From Chrysaora quinquecirrha (Eukaryota > Cnidaria > Scyphozoa > Semaeostomeae > Pelagiidae): DNA of 64,000 bases. Of this stretch, positions 60,701 to 64,000 are shown in pieces (positions within the stretch are counted from its first letter, which is position 1; the number at the start of each line of letters is the position of its first letter). Both the position numbers and the translations under genes were made by a program. The notes under the pieces were generated by a model. That model was given only the letters and a program-made list of their open reading frames with translations. It did no database searches and was not told where the DNA came from. The DNA lies in NCBI GenBank assembly GCA_014526335.1, contig JACTAT010000029.1:5527913-5591912 (forward strand), written 5' to 3'.

Positions 60701-63667
60701 CTAAGGCATTGGCAATATTTTAACATAGTCAGGGTTTTACACATTCAGCCACCCTGTTTTATGATTTTAGTATGCATTTCTGTTCCAATACCAAATGTAA
60801 AAGAAATTTGATTCTTTTCCTTATTCTAAGGTAGCCATATGGGGCGATAGACGCATACATGTCAGCCTAAATTAGGGAGTACCATTGAGTTCAATGGGGA
60901 GTACCCCCTTGGATTTTTTATCGATAATTTGCTGTCCTTTAGAGTACGTTTCTGTTATTTAGGGCTGTTTGTAGTGTTCGATGTCATCCAACTTAACGGG
61001 CTGAACTATTAAGAGTACGATTCCTGTAAGATGTAGCTGTTTGGAGAAACGGTCAAGGGAAAAGCTTCTTAAAAAGAGAGCGTAAATCAATAAACTAACG
61101 CACAGCTGTGTTTCAAATCAATTTAAAGCGATTAAGCATAACTGATTCTATCAATTTGAAACTTCACTTCTGATAAGTTACATTCACGTCAGCTGTAATC
61201 AAACTGGCAATATTTGCCCACAAATGTAATGTTAAAAGAAGTTCAATAACATTGATAACAAACATAACGTTTCAGGATCGTAGCTTAAGATCAATATTGA
61301 CCACGGCAAGTCTGGACACATCTTGGGGTAAAACGAAGATTTAATATTGAAGTCAAAGGAGTCGTAGAGAGAAACAACTGATCCCGCAGTTCTATCGAAA
61401 ACCGCATCTGTCAGTGCGGAAGAATTGACTTGATAATTCCAATGTAGTTAATATTTCATTTGAAGCTGTACAATACTTTCCCTCTAATATAAGTCCGATA
61501 CATTCCTCCACAGGGATCAGTATTCACAGAAGCTTGCGTACGCTAGCAAACCTTCGCGCGGTAAAAGTGACGTGTTTCGGAGAGTAACTATGCTTGATGC
61601 TTTGGACGCAAGCTATTTCTAAAGCCTGGTTTTCATATCGTCGTATTCAAGCGACGGGGAAGCGGAAGCGGCGGAGACGCGGGGACATGGGGGAATCCTC
61701 AAGTAGCTAGTTGTTCTTGTCAGCGCGAAACGATGATACGGGAACATATTTTTAAAACATGTCCCGTCGACTTTGTCGAGGGCGACGATCAAAAAACATG
61801 TTCCCAATGGCGACATGCTAAAACATGTTCCCATGTCCATGTAAGCGTCCCGTAGCAATGGCGGAAAGGCGTCCCCATCGTCCGCAAAGATATGAAAACC
61901 AGCGCTAAACCAATGGCCTGTCAAATCCTTAATTTCAGACAGACTTATTATTTGAGTTAGAGTTATCGCCATCGAGTTGAATTGCTTGACTAACAAACAG
62001 CTGCAAGGTTGTTGTGGATGTCGTTGTTGTTTGTGAGGATTGGACTCATGCAGTAAAGCCGGGTGCAAACCGTGCCAAAAACTGTTGGCCAACATGGCAC
62101 GGTTTGCTATAGATGTTGGCAACATGTTGGCAACACGCAAAATGCAATAAACAACATGTTGTTGACGAAAAAAAGGTTGGCCAACATTCTCATCGATTTG
62201 AACAAAATTGATGTGTTGGTACAGTTTGCTTTGTCTCGCCAACATGTTGGTACAAAAATTTCGATTTCGTTCGTTATTTCGGAGACCCTTAAATGAGTAA
62301 TAGATGTAAGCTGGCGGTTTGAGTAGGAACACAAATTTTTTTCTTCGTCGTCAACCAAAAGAGGAGCAACAAACAAACAGCTGCTTCTTTTCAGTTATGA
62401 TTGCAAAAGATCATTTGTAGATGACGTTAGCAACCCAAAACTTCTCAGATGTTGTGATGGTATGGCAAACTGCACCAACATGTTGGTTTATTTTCAGCCA
62501 ACATGTTGGCCAACAATACTGGCACAGTTTGCACCTGCCTTCTAGTCAAGTCTAATTATCAGAAACCCTAACTAAAGTCATTTTGTCATATGCAAAACAA
62601 TCGGGAAAGAAGTGACTGATTAAAAAACGTTTTTAGCCTGACCTCTTTATCTTGTTTGTTTCCCAGAACCAGAAGAGGGACATCATTCAAATTATCATTA
62701 AGGAATGTATTCTCTGAAAAACACAAAATGCAACCTTTCAATGCCAAACAAATGCATTTCTCACTTTAACACACATCTAACTTAAATTAAAGCTTCAACG
62801 GATTGATAAAGAGATCTTTGAAATTATAAGGGTCTTACCTAATACTGCAAAAGATTCATCAATCCTAGATTTCTCTGAAGAGTCAATCACATATAGAACA
62901 CCATGGGAATCTGCATAGTACTGAAAAAATGGAAATTTTATTTTGGTGAGATAAGATGTCTTTGGCTTACCACAGTTTGAAGAGAAAGCATTGGACTAAA
63001 TTGCCAGGGAAGCTAGAAACTGAGGGTGCATAGCTTATTTGGGTCACCTAGCTGTTCATCCTTCCTTTCAATACTAATGAATGAATATGCAGGCAAGTTG
63101 CCCAAGAATATTCTTGTTCACAATGCAGATCTGCGTCAACTGAATAGCTTGCTGTGATAACGGAAAAGTGGTGAAAGTTGAAAACATATTTGCCTTATTT
63201 CAATGCATTTTTCTTCTGACACTCCTCATAGTATAAACACCCAAAACAGACCAAACAATTAAGGTGGAATCTATATGCTGATGTGAATCAAAATGCATTT
63301 ATCCAGTATGTTTTTTACTCTTATCCTTTTAGTGCAGACCAAAAAACTGTAAACTATAACTTGAGATGTTTCAGGTATCCTGAAGTTCTGTACAACTCAA
63401 GACTAATGAGGGATATTATGAGCTACAATGTTTTACAAAGGTCATGGAAGATAAGGCTACTTAATATTTTGAATGAGCATCCAATGGGCATCAAATCATT
63501 TGGTAAAGAAAACAGGGTAATTTTCATTGTCTGCCAGCTGATAGAATATGCCTAAAGTGTAAGATTACTCAAAGAAAAGCATACCTTGTCCCATAGTGAC
63601 TGAAGATCTTGTTGGCCACCCAAGTCCCAAAAAATCAATCTTATTCCTTCAATATCGATTCTGCCAA
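48787..63667 (-). CDS. ARFRP1: ARFRP1: ADP-ribosylation-factor-related GTPase, 5' end missing
   Basis: This small Arf-family GTPase acts at the trans-Golgi in animals. Five exons are in view: 63,585-63,667; 62,839-62,920; 62,643-62,713; 59,020-59,120; 48,787-48,874 (stop at 48,787-48,789). Splice phases 1, 0, 1, 0 and 2 are consistent throughout. The switch II region WDLGGQ lies in RLIFWDLGGQQDLQSLWDKY, and the guanine-specificity motif is NKQD in LLVLGNKQDKE. The stretch LQSLWDKYYADSHGVLYVID and the C-terminal RPPREKTIT resemble ARFRP1 much more than Arf or other Arl proteins. The nucleotide P-loop exons lie off the right edge. The last intron is about 10.1 kb and contains an LTR retrotransposon in the same orientation. 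Confidence 0.92.
50452..50575. mobile_element. Short copy of the ctcgtcccc-ended MITE
   Basis: The ends caacctcgttccaaggg and ccttgggacgaggttgg are inverted. The segment gaggaaattcgatttgg is shared, reversed, with 13,448-13,862. It lies in the last ARFRP1 intron, about 190 bp left of the LTR retrotransposon. Confidence 0.6.
50763..50965 (-). repeat. 3' LTR of the retrotransposon
   Basis: This 203-bp copy is identical to the 5' LTR. The target duplication AATCC lies at 50,758-50,762, and a polypurine tract lies just inside. Confidence 0.95.
50966..50977 (-). other. Polypurine tract of the retrotransposon
   Basis: The minus strand reads AGTAGAGGGGAG directly before the 3' LTR, which is where the primer for plus-strand DNA synthesis is expected. 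Confidence 0.75.
51152..51727 (-). CDS. Retrotransposon integrase C-terminal part
   Basis: This is the continuation of pol after the break near 51,735, starting MYGRAPRVAF, the usual segment after the integrase core. Lys-rich helix (EKARKKQKDNY), GPYRVI and the acidic NESEEEDD tail follow. The GPYRV strand is typical of the integrase C-terminal domain. No chromodomain is visible. It ends 187 bp from the 3' LTR. Confidence 0.88.
   Translation of the reverse strand: MYGRAPRVAFDIEDKHEVKRPIGGPAKYLEELNERHNKLKHYVTEKSEKARKKQKDNYDTRYRVSRNKEIELRDIVLYKNPVARGLSQKYLGPYRVISKIEGNCEIESTSDGKRKFVHSNTLKRFSPADIVFDDVSINEEVNDIDENESEEEDDLLVNYRRRIEQNDGNQRYNLRRDRRPPERYGIPVTDY
51703..53502 (-). CDS. Retrotransposon pol: reverse transcriptase, RNase H, integrase
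   Basis: The 599-codon frame opens in the reverse transcriptase palm, with catalytic YLDD in CLVYLDDVLITGK. RNase H follows (YTDASDVGIGAVLAQ, a Glu in TTEKEAFAIVWAL, and SDHKALQWL). The integrase has the H-x3-H and C-x2-C zinc ligands (GHLGVHKTF, CASCETC), and the core aspartates and glutamate in VGVDIVGPL, LLTDQGRNFES and GLCERFNGVL. The domain order defines Ty3/gypsy. A frame break near 51,735 separates this from the C-terminal part. Confidence 0.93.
   Translation of the reverse strand: MPTFQRLMQKVLQGLSPKKCLVYLDDVLITGKNFDEHLSNLKEVLEAIKNAGLRLKSAKCFFARDSVKYLGFVISNEGLGPDSAKVRAVSEYPQPKDLTELRRFMGLVSYYRRFISGFSDIATPLNKLLQKDVAFVWSAHCENAFKILKEQLSTCPILAFPDNDADFILYTDASDVGIGAVLAQKKGDEDERVISYASKAFSPAERNWTTTEKEAFAIVWALQYFHAYVFGRRVTVYSDHKALQWLRNIKHPNGKLARWILKLEQYDYVIIHKPGTAMNHADALSRAPVNSIKVSIWSTEDFKELQDLDQDISSVKQWISTNEKPEERPADGNRTLLTLYNAIDSLIVENDVLYRKWTDEMGEERLQAVVPKYLTSNILKEAHQRIGHLGVHKTFDFIQKRFYWPGFHKAVEDYCASCETCAKNKTVPKPRFPMKPIDITPEPFFMVGVDIVGPLKTTRQGNKYILTVIDYYTKYAEAEALPNQEATTVVKALEQIFSRHSMPRILLTDQGRNFESHLFASMCSLFGIEKRRTTPYHPQTDGLCERFNGVLKLLLRMRVNKDCDDWDEQLPSALLAYRISKQETTGVSPLNLCMVVHQE
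53503..53760 (-). pseudogene. Frame-broken segment of the retrotransposon reverse transcriptase
   Basis: Reverse transcriptase motifs continue here in shifted frames, for example LNDVTVKDAYLIPQ and FTTLDLASGYWQVKV, the latter holding the first catalytic aspartate. Breaks lie near 53,717, 53,572 and 53,519 besides the one near 53,753. Each is a single base at a short run of one nucleotide. With identical LTRs and no other decay, sequence error is as likely as true inactivation. Confidence 0.85.
53670..55808 (-). CDS. Retrotransposon gag, protease and start of reverse transcriptase
   Basis: The frame of 712 codons starts with MSGPKLAMARQ. The first 230 residues are capsid-like. Three CCHC zinc knuckles follow (CFSCNGFGHVAKQC, CYNCNKPGHISRDC, CYRCGNKGHTSRVC), as in nucleocapsid proteins that bind RNA. 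The aspartic protease has VVDTGASVSLI and the later hydrophobic LGLDWL. The reverse transcriptase begins near PSQSPWASPIVLV. The frame then breaks near 53,753, and the remaining tail is not the natural protein. Gag and pol appear to share one frame with no separating stop. Confidence 0.9.
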   Translation of the reverse strand: MSGPKLAMARQGQGAAAAAADTDEIQRTSYSLFRRPDKYRIGDDFNLFVKKLILYFEAVELENVKKRRLALLFNLTDDAFRLAESVEFASENENPDGWKEWIDQLKVLFERNQTQTEKRYNFNKRIQEPGESVDSYAISLREFGAKCGFKGEEYTSRLIDQFVLGLKDQSTQNKLLQEPPKTLDDAVSLARRFEAANATMQKLKAETYVNEQQQSSRVQIGAVSSLRTTQVCFSCNGFGHVAKQCPTLQNFQARRNNKICYNCNKPGHISRDCRANRVQMPNTVLPSQNPNRNPSGNIPSNLKCYRCGNKGHTSRVCRAQLQPEDKNEAQHTDNQSSDQQSKSDTRVRLSSVFPVNKKKTLMIEVNLNGIARLCVVDTGASVSLISKDEWQLLTNDSDSLLPSDIVAEAANSSPIGILGKTFLSVDINGNQKREQEFYVTNEMVSEIILGLDWLTNCKAVIDTGKPMISFPDKSQIPLFIHDSAVTDPEAVLLSEDVEIPPNREVIHRARVKSPLINQSLLEPNVKLAEKGILIARVLVRPVQQTVPIQIINPGNNNVKLYRGTKIGSLEHVEIADPILEENEEQTVSQFNWDLDHLKGQEREQIQTLLNTYKGIFANDLSELGCTSEVEHNIDTGNAQPVKQLPRRLPNALRPIVEDQVKEMLENEIIQPSQSPWASPIVLVRKRTIHGGFVLIIEIERCYCERCISHSSD
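55868..55889 (-). other. Presumed primer-binding site region
   Basis: Directly inside the 5' LTR the minus strand reads TTTTTGGAGGTCCTACCG. A TGG as needed to pair with a tRNA CCA end lies a few bases in. I cannot name the tRNA. Confidence 0.4.
55890..56092 (-). repeat. 5' LTR of the retrotransposon
   Basis: This 203-bp LTR is identical to the one at 50,763-50,965. It is the upstream LTR for minus-strand transcription and should hold the element's promoter. The target duplication AATCC follows it at 56,093-56,097. Confidence 0.95.
56098..58449. other. ARFRP1 intron, right of the retrotransposon
   Basis: I find no gene. Two G/C-rich patches near 57,295-57,370 and 57,740-57,835 are near-complementary (ggggggcaaggggggg-like and ctttgccccccttgcc), bounding a possible inverted element of about 540 bp. 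Short frames here are chance. Confidence 0.4.
58450..58856. repeat. GTTGCT hexanucleotide satellite
   Basis: About 400 bp of gttgct, cttgtt and gtt units. It yields long Leu/Val/Cys-rich frames on the plus strand and Gln/Asn-rich frames on the minus strand, none of which looks like a protein. It ends 164 bp from the ARFRP1 exon at 59,020. Confidence 0.9.
59177..59400 (-). repeat. tRNA-derived SINE copy in an ARFRP1 intron
   Basis: The plus strand has aagatgggattcgaagctag (B-box region reversed), then agccaacaacgtttccactg, then the tail tgtttcggctattttgagcc. The order matches the copy at 33,810-34,015. Confidence 0.6.
59457..59546. repeat. Short copy of the aaacatttgaaat MITE family
   Basis: The segment contains gttcaaacattgcttgataa and gacaaacaatgtttgattgt, then ttggccagagcc. 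Only the right half of the element is present. It lies in the ARFRP1 intron to the right of the exon at 59,020-59,120. Confidence 0.6.
59560..61610. other. ARFRP1 intron with no recognised feature
   Basis: This is the intron between the exons at 59,020-59,120 and 62,643-62,713. No gene, RNA or clear element stands out between the MITE fragment at 59.5 kb and the inverted-repeat element at 61.6 kb. Confidence 0.4.
61624..61912. mobile_element. MITE with TGGTTTTCATATC ends
   Basis: The left end gcctggttttcatatcg and the right end gatatgaaaaccagcgc are inverted. The flanks share ctaaa on both sides (about 61,619-61,623 and 61,913-61,917), a possible 5-bp duplication. The interior is rich in aacatgttccc motifs and CpG. 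A 237-codon minus-strand frame crosses it but is not a gene. Confidence 0.65.
61935..62040. repeat. Dispersed repeat (gcttgagcgtccagc family), copy 3
   Basis: It contains cagacttattatttgagtt and gagttgaattgcttgactaa, with a gttgttgtggatgtcgttgt tail. It is the most diverged of the three copies and lies between two inverted-repeat elements. Confidence 0.55.
62057..62541. mobile_element. MITE with long inverted ends and CCAACATGTTGG motifs
   Basis: The left end gggtgcaaaccgtgcc, then ttggccaacatg, and the right end catgttggccaac, then ggcacagtttgcacc, are inverted repeats of about 35 bp. The interior repeats caacatgttgg several times. It is non-coding and lies 102 bp from the ARFRP1 exon at 62,643. 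Confidence 0.8.
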
Positions 63668-64000
63668 CTAAAAGAGCAAAATTTTATAGCATTATTTTCA
63701 CAATGCACATAATCCCACAGGCTGTTGTACATCTGGTCAGCTGGCCACTTTAAAAAAGAAGACTTGCCACGCTTAGCTGGTATTTATCAATGTGATAAAT
63801 GGGATTTGGGAGCACTGCACGGCTACAAGTATTTGTTAAATAAATCACTTGAAAGCCTTCTAGAAAGCTTTTAGAAGAGTTTCATGAAGAAACACCAGCT
63901 AAATTTTGTAAATTTTGAATTTTGAACCAAGGCAAGTTAACCACCAATGTGTGGCAATAAGATGACCATAACAAAGTGGCATCTTGACCTGAAATGCTTG

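Noticed and set aside
61619..62332. A 237-codon minus-strand open frame
   Set aside because: It runs across two inverted-repeat elements and a dispersed repeat, and has no recognisable domain. The real exon of ARFRP1 begins only at 62,643.

Overview
The window is animal nuclear DNA, A+T-rich, with short exons, GT-AG introns full of small non-autonomous transposons, and microsatellite blocks. All recognised genes lie on the minus strand. A cnidarian (probably anthozoan) source is my best guess. It rests on the gene set (CAD, a SoxF-type gene, ARFRP1) and the repeat style, not on a species marker.

Layout. Positions 1-27,587 hold CAD, the trifunctional enzyme that starts pyrimidine synthesis. 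I can place 32 exons, from the start codon at 27,587 to the linker before the aspartate transcarbamylase domain, which lies off the left edge. Summed exon lengths and splice phases give 1,803 codons to the end of the dihydroorotase domain if two one-base breaks are allowed for, which is close to human CAD. Its introns carry several families of inverted-repeat elements. One intron holds a 153-bp tandem array of seven partial copies of the neighbouring CAD exon. From 27.6 to 36.8 kb I see no gene, but there is a complete hAT-like non-autonomous element with an 8-bp target duplication. A SoxF-type transcription factor occupies 36,776-37,971 on one exon. From 39.6 to 46.0 kb lie GAT/ATC microsatellites with a roughly 430-bp higher-order repeat. 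ARFRP1, a small Arf-like GTPase, runs from beyond the right edge to 48,787. Its last intron (48,875-59,019) contains a complete Ty3/gypsy-type LTR retrotransposon (50,763-56,092) with identical 203-bp LTRs and a 5-bp target duplication.

Pattern across the window. CAD exon 6, CAD exon 14, the SoxF gene and the retrotransposon pol region all show single-base frame breaks at short homopolymer runs. Eight such breaks at one class of site point to sequence or assembly error more than to eight separate lesions, so these genes should not be called pseudogenes on this evidence.

The three host genes have unrelated roles (nucleotide synthesis, transcriptional control, Golgi traffic), and nothing suggests they work as a unit.
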